From NCBI RefSeq assembly GCF_006483445.1, contig NZ_PPPT01000095.1, positions 1-49,571 of the forward strand: a stretch of DNA of 49,571 nt. The letters run 5' to 3'. Origin of the DNA: Bradyrhizobium guangdongense. Lineage in GTDB: Bacteria > Pseudomonadota > Alphaproteobacteria > Rhizobiales > Xanthobacteraceae. A program made the translations under genes and the position numbers. The notes beneath the pieces are model-generated. The model did no database searches, was not told the DNA's origin, and was given only the letters and a program-made list of their open reading frames with translations. How positions within the stretch are numbered: position 1 is the first letter of the stretch; each line of letters begins with the position of its first letter. Shown here piece after piece: positions 26,590 to 34,207 of the stretch.

Positions 26590-28254
26590 ATGGGTGCGGT
26601 GGGCATGGGGTACGGCGCCGAGATGGACGATGAGCTGCCTTGGGCGCGGCTCGCCGGGCTGATTGGTCTCGCGCTCCTGCTCACGGCGGTCGTCGCGTAT
26701 CGTTCGCTCGAAGTGTCGAGCCTCTACAGCCGGCTTTCCGTTCCTCCGCTCTATGACGACGTCTCCTATTTCCATCACGCCGTGAAGTGGATGAACGCGC
26801 TCGGTAGTCGAAGCGTGACGGCCAGCGTCTGGGATCTCCTGCATCACCACGCGCCATTCTCGACGCTGGTGGCGGTCGTTGGCCTCAGCCTGTTTCCCGG
26901 CGGCTATATCGGGCCGTATCTCGTGCATGCGGTGGTCGTGTTCGCGTTCCTGCTCGGCGTCATCCTGCTCACATGGAAGCGGCCCGCCGTTGAGATAGCG
27001 ACCTGCCTCGTGGGAGCCGTCTGTGTGCCCGTGCTTTGGCACACGATCACCGAGGCACGGCCTGATCTGCCGTCGGGCCTTGCCGTCGGCTTTGCTGCCG
27101 GCGCGATCGTCTATCGCGGCGTGCTGCAAAGGAGCACCCGATCACTCGTCGTCCTCGGCATCGTCTGCGCCATCGCCGCGAGCATCAAGCCGACCTCGTT
27201 CCCGGCCTCACTCGTGTGCCTCGGAAGCGCGTTCGCGATGCGCCTGCTGGCCGACTGCATCGAAGCCGGTGGATTGCGGTCGTCGCTCCGCGATGCGCTT
27301 GTCGCACTAGCATGGTTTCTGCTCGGACTGATTGTGACGGTGGCGCTGGTCCTCGGACCCGCGCTGGTCGCCACCATCACCTACATTCTCGAAGTTTTCG
27401 TTCGCGACCGCGACATCTGGACCAGCGGCGGCGAGAGTTTTTGGACTGGAATGCTGCGTTTCTCCCTGGGCGGAGAGGGACGCTTCGGTCTCGACAAATG
27501 GCTCTATTGGGGGCTCGCGTTGATGCTGTTTCGCGTGCTGCTCGCGGCGATCATGGGGCGCGCTGCGCTGCTGGATGCTTCCGTGCTGCTGGCGACGGTT
27601 TTGATCGCCTACGTCATTCCGTCGGTCGCGGAGATCAAGACCTATTATTTCGGTGCGCTGTTCTACGGCATCTTCATCGTCGCGATGGCGCTCAATTTCT
27701 GCGCCAACCTGGCGGGCATTGAAGCGCTGATGCTGCGCTGGCATCTTGCGATGGACACGCGGCGCAATGCGCTAGCAAGCCTTCAGGTGCTTGCGCTGGC
27801 TGCCGTTGCATTCCTGTTCGTCACGAACGTCGTCATCGGGCAGGTCAGCACCGCGACGGCGCTCAACGCGCAACAGCGCGACGATATCAGCGTCGCAACC
27901 GACCGCCTGTGGTCGCGCCTGCGCGGGATGAAATCGAATACCGACCGCCCGCTCTATGTGGGGTTCACGAGTCCCTATCCGGTGACGCCCATGACAGTGC
28001 AACTGTATGCGACGCAAGCGAAAATGAATCTCATCGTGCGCCAGGAGTTCTTGCACCGGACGGTGCAAGCGACGGTCGATTCGCTGCTTCGGTCGGACAT
28101 TCTCGTCGTTTCGAGTTCGATCCAGCACACGCTGCTGCCGCCGCGCGTCGGCGACGAGATTATCGCGCGGCTGGATAAGGAGCAGGGCGTCTGCCCGCTC
28201 GATAGCCTGTCGTTTCCCGACGTGACGCTGCGGGTCTATCGGCGGGGCTGCTGA
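26590..28254 (+). CDS. Polytopic membrane protein, probable GT-C-fold glycosyltransferase
   Basis: A 554-residue protein with about ten hydrophobic segments spread from residue 17 to 430 and a soluble C-terminal tail of about 120 residues. The first extracytoplasmic loop has PPLYDDVSYFHHAVKW near residues 54-70; the acidic pair in this loop is what the GT39/GT83-type GT-C transferases use to bind metal and lipid-phosphate sugar. This makes a lipid-linked sugar transferase the best guess, but no diagnostic family block is clear. The ATG at 26590 is the first of several in-frame Met codons. It lies alone after tRNA-Thr, and the next gene starts 121 bases later. The substrate is unknown. Confidence 0.68.
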   Translation: MGAVGMGYGAEMDDELPWARLAGLIGLALLLTAVVAYRSLEVSSLYSRLSVPPLYDDVSYFHHAVKWMNALGSRSVTASVWDLLHHHAPFSTLVAVVGLSLFPGGYIGPYLVHAVVVFAFLLGVILLTWKRPAVEIATCLVGAVCVPVLWHTITEARPDLPSGLAVGFAAGAIVYRGVLQRSTRSLVVLGIVCAIAASIKPTSFPASLVCLGSAFAMRLLADCIEAGGLRSSLRDALVALAWFLLGLIVTVALVLGPALVATITYILEVFVRDRDIWTSGGESFWTGMLRFSLGGEGRFGLDKWLYWGLALMLFRVLLAAIMGRAALLDASVLLATVLIAYVIPSVAEIKTYYFGALFYGIFIVAMALNFCANLAGIEALMLRWHLAMDTRRNALASLQVLALAAVAFLFVTNVVIGQVSTATALNAQQRDDISVATDRLWSRLRGMKSNTDRPLYVGFTSPYPVTPMTVQLYATQAKMNLIVRQEFLHRTVQATVDSLLRSDILVVSSSIQHTLLPPRVGDEIIARLDKEQGVCPLDSLSFPDVTLRVYRRGC

Positions 28255-28303
28255 ACGTCGGCAGGGGTGGGTTCGGCCGCGGTTCATCTCGGGCAGGCGC
28301 CTG

Positions 28304-28319
28304 CGTGATCTGCATCACA
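28304..28319. promoter_or_regulatory. CRP-type palindrome upstream of exported protein gene
   Basis: CGTGATCTGCATCACA fits TGTGA-N6-TCACA, the CRP-family consensus, with one mismatch in the first base. It ends 56 bases before the ATG at 28376, a normal distance for an activator site near the promoter. Confidence 0.55.
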
Positions 28320-28375
28320 TAATCCCGCGCGCGCATCTCCTAGTTTCCGGTCACGCCAAGAACGGGAGACACGAC

Positions 28376-28777
28376 ATGCGCAAGATTCTTCTGATTGCCG
28401 CTCTGGTTTTGGTCTCGGCATCGGCCCAAGCCGCCGGTCCCCGCAGCCTGTCGCTGGCTTCGAGCAATGAGCCGGCCGCCGCGCAGCAGCCGGCCGCGTC
28501 AAATACGACGGCGGTGGCGCAGTCGACCGAATTGGCCAAGCCCGCCGAGGCGCCGGCCTATGTCGAGCGCCCCTCCGCGGTTTCCACACCGGCGCCTGCT
28601 GCCGCCACGACCACGACTTCACCGCCTGCGACGACACAGACCCAGGCTTCCACCGCCACGACCCAGCCGGTGACGCAGACCAAGACCGCAGCCAAGGCGA
28701 GCAAGCCGAAGCACAAAGCGTATTGGACCGAAGGCCGGATCATCAGCGAGCTGCATCGCCACGGCATCTACTGGTAA
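28376..28777 (+). CDS. Small exported protein, Thr/Ala/Pro-rich, unknown function
   Basis: A 133-residue protein. Residues 1-20 form a standard signal peptide ending in ASAQAA. The middle (about 25-105) is low-complexity, rich in Ala, Thr, Pro and Gln. The last 20 residues, ending AYWTEGRIISELHRHGIYW, have a defined, probably structured composition that looks like the functional part. I do not recognise a named family. GGGAG lies eight to ten bases before the ATG. A CRP-type palindrome sits upstream and a strong hairpin follows, so this is a one-gene transcription unit. Confidence 0.8.
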   Translation: MRKILLIAALVLVSASAQAAGPRSLSLASSNEPAAAQQPAASNTTAVAQSTELAKPAEAPAYVERPSAVSTPAPAAATTTTSPPATTQTQASTATTQPVTQTKTAAKASKPKHKAYWTEGRIISELHRHGIYW

Positions 28778-28806
28778 GGCCCCGTTCGCAGTCTCCCCTG
28801 AAACGA

Positions 28807-28834
28807 CAATGGCCGGGCATGAGCCCGGCCATTG
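28807..28834. terminator. Bidirectional terminator hairpin
   Basis: CAATGGCCGGGC and GCCCGGCCATTG form a perfect 12-base-pair stem around an ATGA loop. It lies between convergent stops, 29 bases after the small exported protein and 26 bases from the polysaccharide deacetylase. Confidence 0.85.
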
Positions 28835-28860
28835 TGCATCCGTGCGCTATTTTGACGCGC

Positions 28861-29919
28861 TTACTGCGAGACCGTTTGCACCACGCTTGAGATGGGGCGC
28901 GCGCTCGTGCCGGCGGTCGGCACCTTCAGCTCCTTCAGCAGTGCCTCGTCATATTCCGGCATCGTCTGGAACGTCGTCTTGGCCTTCATCTGCACGACCT
29001 TGTAGCCGCCGGCCTTGAGGCGGGCGAGCAGCGTCGGCAGCGCTTCGCCGGTGTGCTTCTGGAAGTCGTGCATCAGGATGATGCCCTTGCCGAGCTTGTC
29101 GAGCTTGGTCATCACGTTGCTGACGATCTTGTCCGGCGTCGCACCCTTCCTGAAGTCGAAGGAGTCGATGTCGGTCGAGAACATCGCGACGTTGCGGGTG
29201 CCGAAATAAGTCACCATCGCCGGATTGTGCTGAAGCTGCGGGAAGCGGAAGAACGGCGCCGGGTTGGTGCCGAGCGCGAATCTCACCGCGCTAAAGCCCT
29301 TCTCGACCTCGTCCTTGACCTGTTGCTCCGTCAGCTTCTTGCTGTTCAGGTTGACGTGCGACCAGGTGTGCGTGCCGACCGTGTGGCCCTGGGCCAGCAC
29401 CTGACGCAAAATTTCCGGATGATAGGTCGCGTGCTTTCCGACCGAGAAAAACAGGCCCTTCGTGCATTCGTCGGCGAGCGCCTTGAGCACGGCGGGCGTG
29501 TTGTTCGGCCACGGACCGTCGTCGAAGGTCAGCACGACCTCCTTGTCGGTCAGGAAGTCGAACTGCTTGAAATGATCGAAGCCGAAGCCGGGGCCGCCTG
29601 TGGTGTCGATCTCGACCACGCGGGACACGCCGAGCGCGTTCGGATTGGCGCAAGCGGGCTTTTGCGCGACGGGAGCCGGCGGCGGTGCGGGCGGTGCGGG
29701 CGGCGGAGTCGGACCAGCAGCGACCTGCTTGCCGGAAAGGGCCGCGGTAACCTCGACGTCGTCCTTGGCGGTGAGCTTCGCGGGCGCTGGATCCGGCTTG
29801 CGCGCGGCTGTGGTCTGGGGCGCGGCCGTTTCGGCGCGCGAGGAATAGAAGAACCAACCTCCGGCGATCACGACCGCCGCAATTACACTGGCCAGCATCA
29901 GGCCCAACGCATTACGCAT
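28861..29919 (-). CDS. Polysaccharide deacetylase family protein
   Basis: A 352-residue protein. The ATG at 29919 (MRNALGLMLASVIAAVV) has GGAAAGAG upstream; the frame extends to a TTG at 29946, which is less likely. One membrane segment at about 6-26 anchors it, followed by a Pro/Ala-rich linker (to about 95) and a NodB-homology domain. The metal-binding and catalytic motifs are visible: LTFDDGPWPNNTP near residues 129-141 and HTWSH near 185-189; QLQHNPAMVTYFG and LMHDFQKHTGEALP complete the set. It should deacetylate N-acetyl sugars of peptidoglycan or another envelope polymer. It is divergent from the cysteine-rich protein gene. Confidence 0.93.
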   Translation of the reverse strand: MRNALGLMLASVIAAVVIAGGWFFYSSRAETAAPQTTAARKPDPAPAKLTAKDDVEVTAALSGKQVAAGPTPPPAPPAPPPAPVAQKPACANPNALGVSRVVEIDTTGGPGFGFDHFKQFDFLTDKEVVLTFDDGPWPNNTPAVLKALADECTKGLFFSVGKHATYHPEILRQVLAQGHTVGTHTWSHVNLNSKKLTEQQVKDEVEKGFSAVRFALGTNPAPFFRFPQLQHNPAMVTYFGTRNVAMFSTDIDSFDFRKGATPDKIVSNVMTKLDKLGKGIILMHDFQKHTGEALPTLLARLKAGGYKVVQMKAKTTFQTMPEYDEALLKELKVPTAGTSARPISSVVQTVSQ

Positions 29920-30047
29920 CGCTACTCTTTCCAAATACGCAACCAAACGAGCGCTTTTCCCTCGCGCCCAGCCATTAATGCGAAGGATCGGTTAACGTCA
30001 CACCAACACGGCGGCGATTGCGGAGGGATTTCAGACAGATTTGCTTG

Positions 30048-30063
30048 TGTGACCGATGTCACA
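30048..30063. promoter_or_regulatory. Perfect CRP-type palindrome (distal)
   Basis: TGTGACCGATGTCACA is an exact match to TGTGA-N6-TCACA and is a perfect six-base-pair palindrome around CGAT. It lies in the divergent gap between the deacetylase and the cysteine-rich protein, 108 bases before the ATG at 30172. Confidence 0.65.
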
Positions 30064-30077
30064 AAGAGGGGGGTCCT

Positions 30078-30093
30078 CGTGACCGTCATCACA
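30078..30093. promoter_or_regulatory. CRP-type palindrome (proximal)
   Basis: CGTGACCGTCATCACA fits TGTGA-N6-TCACA with one mismatch. It starts exactly 30 bases after the distal site, about three helical turns, and ends 78 bases before the ATG at 30172. Confidence 0.6.
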
Positions 30094-30171
30094 GTGGAAA
30101 CGACTTTCCTGGAGCATCGTAGCTCCCATCAACAACGGGCCCGCAAGACGCGGTGCCAATGGGAGCCTCAA

Positions 30172-30483
30172 ATGACCACCTCTACTTCGAGCAAGTCTCT
30201 GACCTCAAAGATCCGCGATACCAGCCTGGCGCTGGGCTTCGCGGCCCTGGTTTCGATCATCTCGTCGACCTCGAGCTTCGCCTACACCGCCGAAGCGCAG
30301 CAGATGTGCACCGGCGACGCCTTCCGCCTGTGCTCGTCGGAAATCCCCAACATTCCCAAGATCACCGCCTGCATGATGAAGCACCGCGCCGATCTCAGCC
30401 CCGGCTGCCGCGCCGTGATGGACAAGGATCTCGCCAAGGGTGCGACCCGCAAGGTTGCCGACGCAAACGACAGCGCCAAGTAA
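30172..30483 (+). CDS. Small exported cysteine-rich-repeat protein
   Basis: A 103-residue protein from the ATG at 30172. A hydrophilic Ser/Thr-rich start, a hydrophobic core (LALGFAALVSIISST) and a probable cleavage site near SSFA suggest export. The mature part has four cysteines with the spacing C-x7-C-x12-C-x11-C, in GDAFRLCSSEIPNIPKITAC and HRADLSPGC. This fits the cysteine-rich repeat known from Golgi apparatus protein 1 (PF00839), which occurs in many short Bradyrhizobium proteins. Function is unknown; disulfides in the periplasm are likely. Two CRP-type palindromes precede it and a related gene follows at 30665. Confidence 0.82.
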   Translation: MTTSTSSKSLTSKIRDTSLALGFAALVSIISSTSSFAYTAEAQQMCTGDAFRLCSSEIPNIPKITACMMKHRADLSPGCRAVMDKDLAKGATRKVADANDSAK

Positions 30484-30545
30484 GACATCTGTTCTTTGCG
30501 GTGGTGATCGAAGCCATCGCGTCCTTGAGCTCCCACTCTTGGCAA

Positions 30546-30570
30546 GTGCCCCGGCGCAAGCCGGGGCCAC
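30546..30570. repeat. GC hairpin between the two cysteine-rich genes
   Basis: GTGCCCCGGC-GCAA-GCCGGGGCCAC is a near-perfect hairpin, 63 bases after the first gene's stop. A similar motif (GTCGTCCCGGCC...) is cut off at the right edge of the window. It could end transcription of the first gene or be a short repeat. Confidence 0.55.
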
Positions 30571-30664
30571 TCGCCCGGGATCATCGCTTCCACAAAGTCG
30601 TTGCGGTGACGGAACCGTCGCTCTAGCTTCGCCCGCCTATTGTCCGGGTATGAGGCGTCACGCG

Positions 30665-30874
30665 ATGACCAGATTTCTTTTTGTCATTCCCTTTATTCTC
30701 GTCGCATCGAGCGCATCCGCACAGCAAGGGAACGATGCCTGCGCGCGCGACGTCTCGCGCTTCTGCCGCGCCGTGATGAACAATGGCGACATGGCCGTGC
30801 TGGCGTGCCTCAAACAAAACCGTTCGCGCCTGAGCAAGGCGTGCGAGAAGGTGCTGACCGAGCACGGGCAGTAG
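30665..30874 (+). CDS. Second small exported cysteine-rich-repeat protein
   Basis: A 69-residue protein from the ATG at 30665 (MTRFLFVIPFILVASSASAQ), with GAGG upstream; an ATG at 30650 would add five residues. The signal peptide ends at about SASAQ. The mature part contains C-x7-C-x13-C-x11-C (DACARDVSRFCRAV, then VLACLKQNRSRLSKAC), nearly the same spacing as the protein at 30172, so the two are paralogues of the PF00839-like repeat family. Function is unknown. A family A palindromic repeat begins 21 bases after its stop. Confidence 0.82.
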   Translation: MTRFLFVIPFILVASSASAQQGNDACARDVSRFCRAVMNNGDMAVLACLKQNRSRLSKACEKVLTEHGQ

Positions 30875-30895
30875 TCTCGATATCGTCGCAGGATT

Positions 30896-30966
30896 CGTAG
30901 CCCGGATGAGCGAAGCGATATCCGGGACTCTTCGACCCCGCATGTCGCTGACGCTCATGCGGGCTA
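30896..30966. repeat. Palindromic repeat, family A, short copy
   Basis: A 71-base inverted repeat beginning CGTAGCCCGGATGAGCGAAG and ending GACGCTCATGCGGGCTAC. It is a shortened relative of the elements at 7365 and 37074. It fills the gap between the convergent stops of the cysteine-rich protein and the MFS_3 transporter (12 bases away). Confidence 0.8.
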
Positions 30967-30978
30967 CAAGGGCGGCGA

Positions 30979-32667
30979 CTAAGTGCTGCTCCCCGCCGCG
31001 GTCGCAACCACCGGAAGCACTTCGCCTGACGCGCTGTCGGGCGTCTCCTCTTTCCAACGCACCGATCCGAACGGCCGCTCCAGCATGCGGCGGATCCGCA
31101 CCGGCTCGGGCCCGATGTGGAAATCGATTGCCTCCTGATGCAGCGCGCGCTCGGACTGGGTCGAGCGGTTGCGCTGGCGCAGATAATCGAGCCAGGTCGG
31201 GCAGTGATAGCGCTCGGTCCACAATTCGGGGTCGGCGATGTCACGTGCGATCGACCAGCCATAGGCGCCGTTGCGCTGCCTGGAGAGCTGCACGTCCTGC
31301 ATCACATTGTGGAAGGCGCGCGCATTCTCTTGGGCAACGCGATATTCGATCTCGACCACCAGCGGCCCGCTGCGTCCCGTCAGCGACAGTTTTACCTCGG
31401 GATCGGCCAGCACTTCCGCATCTTCGTTGCGTGCGCCGACGCGCGGCATCGTGAGCCAGAAGCCCAGCACCGGCGAGACCAGCATCGTGCCGGCGGCAAC
31501 CAGCAGCGCAACCTCGACGCCGGCATAGTCGGTGAGATGACCCCAGCCCCAGGCGCCAATCGCAATACCGCCCGCGATCGCGGCCTGGAACGCGGCGAGC
31601 GAACGGCCCGCGACCCAGCGCGGTGCGGAGAGCTGCACGCCGATGTTGAACAGCGCCACCGCAGCCATCCAGACCGCACCGGCCAGCACGAGGGCTGCCG
31701 CCGTCAGCACCGGCTCCTTGCTGATCGCGAGCGCGCCCATCGCAAAGGCCAGCGAGATCGTGCAGGCGCGGATCGCCGATTCGCCGCTCATGCGCTTGCG
31801 CAGCTCATGGATGTTGAGTGCGCCGAGCACCGCGCCCATGCCGAACGCACCCAGCAGGATGCCATAGGTCTGCGCGCCGCCATGCAGGAGATCGCGCGCG
31901 ATCAGCGGCATCAGCGCCATCACGGCGCCGCCGATCAGGCCCATCACCAGCGTTCGCAACAGCACGATCTTGATCGGCGGCGAATTGGTGATGTAGCGAA
32001 AGCCGGACACCATCGCGCGGTTGAGCTTTTCCCGCGGCAGGCGCGAGGGTTCGGTGGTGCGTCGCCAGAGCAGCAGCACCGCAAACAGGGGAAGATAGAG
32101 GATCGCGTTGGCCGCGAAGGCCGCCACGGCACCAAGCGACGCGACGATGACGCCGCCGATGGCGGGGCCAAAGCTGCGCGCGATATTGTAGCTGATGCCG
32201 TTCAGCGCCACTGCCGACGCCAGCGCATCCGGCGGCACCTGCTCGCTGACGGAGGACTGCCAGGCGGGGCCGAACAGCGCATTGCCGCTGCCGACGATGA
32301 AGCAGAAGGCGAGCAGGGTTTCAGGCGTGATCAGCTTGAGCCAGGCCAGCACGGTGAGCGCGGTGGCGCCGATCAGCGCGATCGAGAGCGAGACCAGCGT
32401 CACGATGCGCCGGTCGTACATGTCGGCGATGGCACCCGCCGGCATCGAGATCAGCATGATCGGCAGCATCAGCGCGGTCTGCACCAGCGCCACCTTGTCG
32501 GCCGAGGCCGCCATCTGCGTCATCGCCCAGGCCGCGCCCACGCCCTGGATCAGGAGCCCGAGATTGGAGAGCAGGCTGGCGAGCCAGATGCGCCGGAACA
32601 CGGTGTATCGCAGCGGGGCGGCGATGCCTTCGCCGGCACCTCTCGGACGTTTCGGCTGCTCGGTCAT
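30979..32667 (-). CDS. MFS_3 family transporter with C-terminal monooxygenase-like domain
   Basis: A 562-residue protein from the ATG at 32667 (MTEQPKRPRGAGEG). About 410 residues hold the twelve membrane segments of the enterobactin-exporter-like MFS_3 group, with IADMYDRRIV as motif A and IARSFGPAIGGVI in the fifth segment. The last 140 residues are soluble and resemble the ferredoxin-like antibiotic-biosynthesis-monooxygenase fold (VVEIEYRVAQENARAFHNVM); this combination is known for the family. Substrate is unknown; small metabolite or siderophore export is possible. It is divergent from the Tat-exported hydrolase gene. Confidence 0.88.
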   Translation of the reverse strand: MTEQPKRPRGAGEGIAAPLRYTVFRRIWLASLLSNLGLLIQGVGAAWAMTQMAASADKVALVQTALMLPIMLISMPAGAIADMYDRRIVTLVSLSIALIGATALTVLAWLKLITPETLLAFCFIVGSGNALFGPAWQSSVSEQVPPDALASAVALNGISYNIARSFGPAIGGVIVASLGAVAAFAANAILYLPLFAVLLLWRRTTEPSRLPREKLNRAMVSGFRYITNSPPIKIVLLRTLVMGLIGGAVMALMPLIARDLLHGGAQTYGILLGAFGMGAVLGALNIHELRKRMSGESAIRACTISLAFAMGALAISKEPVLTAAALVLAGAVWMAAVALFNIGVQLSAPRWVAGRSLAAFQAAIAGGIAIGAWGWGHLTDYAGVEVALLVAAGTMLVSPVLGFWLTMPRVGARNEDAEVLADPEVKLSLTGRSGPLVVEIEYRVAQENARAFHNVMQDVQLSRQRNGAYGWSIARDIADPELWTERYHCPTWLDYLRQRNRSTQSERALHQEAIDFHIGPEPVRIRRMLERPFGSVRWKEETPDSASGEVLPVVATAAGSST

Positions 32668-32800
32668 ATCCCCTTCCATCTCGACTGGCAGAACTGCGCG
32701 CGACGATGTTTCAGTGATGCCTGCGAAAGTCCTTCGCTGTCCAGTGGTTAGACGGCTATAAGCAGCGCAACGAGCCTTATTTTTGCCGGGGAGGAACACC

Positions 32801-34171
32801 ATGAAATTTTCGCGACGCACCATCCTGCGAGGCGTCAGCGCGCTGCCCTTCGCTGTTGCGGGCCTGCGCAACTCCGCGTTCGCGCAAGGCGCGGCCGCAA
32901 CGCCCGCGGCTGACGTGCCGCCGATCCTGTTCGTTCACGGCAATGGCGATTGCGACGCGGTCTGGACCACCGTTTTGTGGCGGATGGAATCGAACGGCAT
33001 CGCGCGTGAGCGCATGATGGCGCTGAATTTCACCAATCCCAATGCAAGGAGCGACGACAAGGTCGAGCAGGCAGACAAGTCCTCGACCGAGGACCAGCGC
33101 CGCGAGCTGGCCGCGGCCATCGCCGAGCTGAAGAAGCGCACCGGAGCTGCGCGCGTCGCGCTGGTCGGCAGCTCGCGCGGCGGCTATGCGATCCGTAACG
33201 TCATCAAGAACGGCGGCGCGGCCGATGTCAGCCACGCCGTGCTCTGCGGCACGCCCAATCACGGCGTCTTCGCGATCGACAGTCTGCTCGGCAGCGAGTT
33301 CAACGGCCGAGGCGCGTTCCTGCGCGGACTGAACGAGGGCGAGAGCGAGGTGACGCCGGGCCCGGCCTTCCTCACGCTGCGCAGCGATGGCATGGACAAA
33401 TATGCCCAACCCGACGGCCGCTTCATCGGTCAGCCGGGCGTGCCCACCAACGTCACGGCGGAAGGGCCGGAATTGAAGGGCGCCACGAATCTGGTGCTTG
33501 GCACGCTCGATCACCGCGAGGTCGCGTTTCATCCGCGCGCCTTCCGCGAGATCTACAAGTTCATCGCCGGCCGCGAGCCGGCGCGCATCGCTGTCGTGCC
33601 TGAAGCGAGCGTCAAGCTGAGCGGTCTCGCCACGGGCACGCCCGGCGGCAACGCGACCAACCGTCCGGTGGCCGGTGCCACCGTCGAAGTCTTCCGCGTC
33701 GACCCTGATAGCGGCGAGCGCCGGGGCGATCCGCTGTACAGCATCAAGACCGGGGCTGATGGCCGCTGGGGGCCGATCCAGGTCGAGCCCACTGCGTATC
33801 TCGAATTCGTGCTCACGTCACCGGATGCGCCCACGACGCATATCTACCGCTCGCCCTTCGCGCGTTCGTCCGACGTCGTGCACCTTCGCGCTGCGCGTCC
33901 GCTCGGGCCGGCCGATGCCGGCGCCGGCGCTGTCGTGATCATGTCGCGGCCGCGGGGCTATTTTGGCCTGCCGCGGGACGTCGTGCTGTTCGACGGCAAG
34001 GAGCCGGCGGACGTCAAGCCGGGCGTGCCCACGAATTCGGACGCTACCTTAAGGCTTCCGGCCTCGGACGTCGGCCGTAACATTGTGGCAGAGTTCAACG
34101 AAGAACGGATTGTGGCACGTGCCTGGCCGGCCCAGGAGAACAGGATTGCGATTGCCGAACTGACTTACTAG
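32801..34171 (+). CDS. Tat-exported alpha/beta hydrolase
   Basis: A 456-residue precursor from the ATG at 32801, with GGGGAGGA upstream. The first 30 residues are a twin-arginine signal (SRRTILRG, then a hydrophobic stretch and AFAQ). The hydrolase domain has the oxyanion motif HGNG at 46-49 and the nucleophile elbow GSSRG with Ser125; a His in LDHREVAFHP is the likely catalytic base. Residues 270-350 look like a transthyretin/carboxypeptidase-regulatory-like beta domain, and the tail is another beta-rich region. It is probably a periplasmic esterase or lipase. It is followed 36 bases later by a cytochrome P450, which suggests one transcript. Confidence 0.85.
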   Translation: MKFSRRTILRGVSALPFAVAGLRNSAFAQGAAATPAADVPPILFVHGNGDCDAVWTTVLWRMESNGIARERMMALNFTNPNARSDDKVEQADKSSTEDQRRELAAAIAELKKRTGAARVALVGSSRGGYAIRNVIKNGGAADVSHAVLCGTPNHGVFAIDSLLGSEFNGRGAFLRGLNEGESEVTPGPAFLTLRSDGMDKYAQPDGRFIGQPGVPTNVTAEGPELKGATNLVLGTLDHREVAFHPRAFREIYKFIAGREPARIAVVPEASVKLSGLATGTPGGNATNRPVAGATVEVFRVDPDSGERRGDPLYSIKTGADGRWGPIQVEPTAYLEFVLTSPDAPTTHIYRSPFARSSDVVHLRAARPLGPADAGAGAVVIMSRPRGYFGLPRDVVLFDGKEPADVKPGVPTNSDATLRLPASDVGRNIVAEFNEERIVARAWPAQENRIAIAELTY

Positions 34172-34207
34172 CTATTTGCTTGCAGCGCGCTTTCAGCGGA
34201 GAGAGCC

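Noticed and set aside
26409..28254. Genomic island inserted at tRNA-Thr
   Set aside because: I found no integrase, no copy of the tRNA 3' end downstream and no evident shift in composition, so position alone is not enough.
31117..32751. 544-residue plus-strand open frame over the MFS_3 gene
   Set aside because: Very Arg/His/Gln/Asp-rich composition typical of an antisense frame; the minus-strand transporter is clear.
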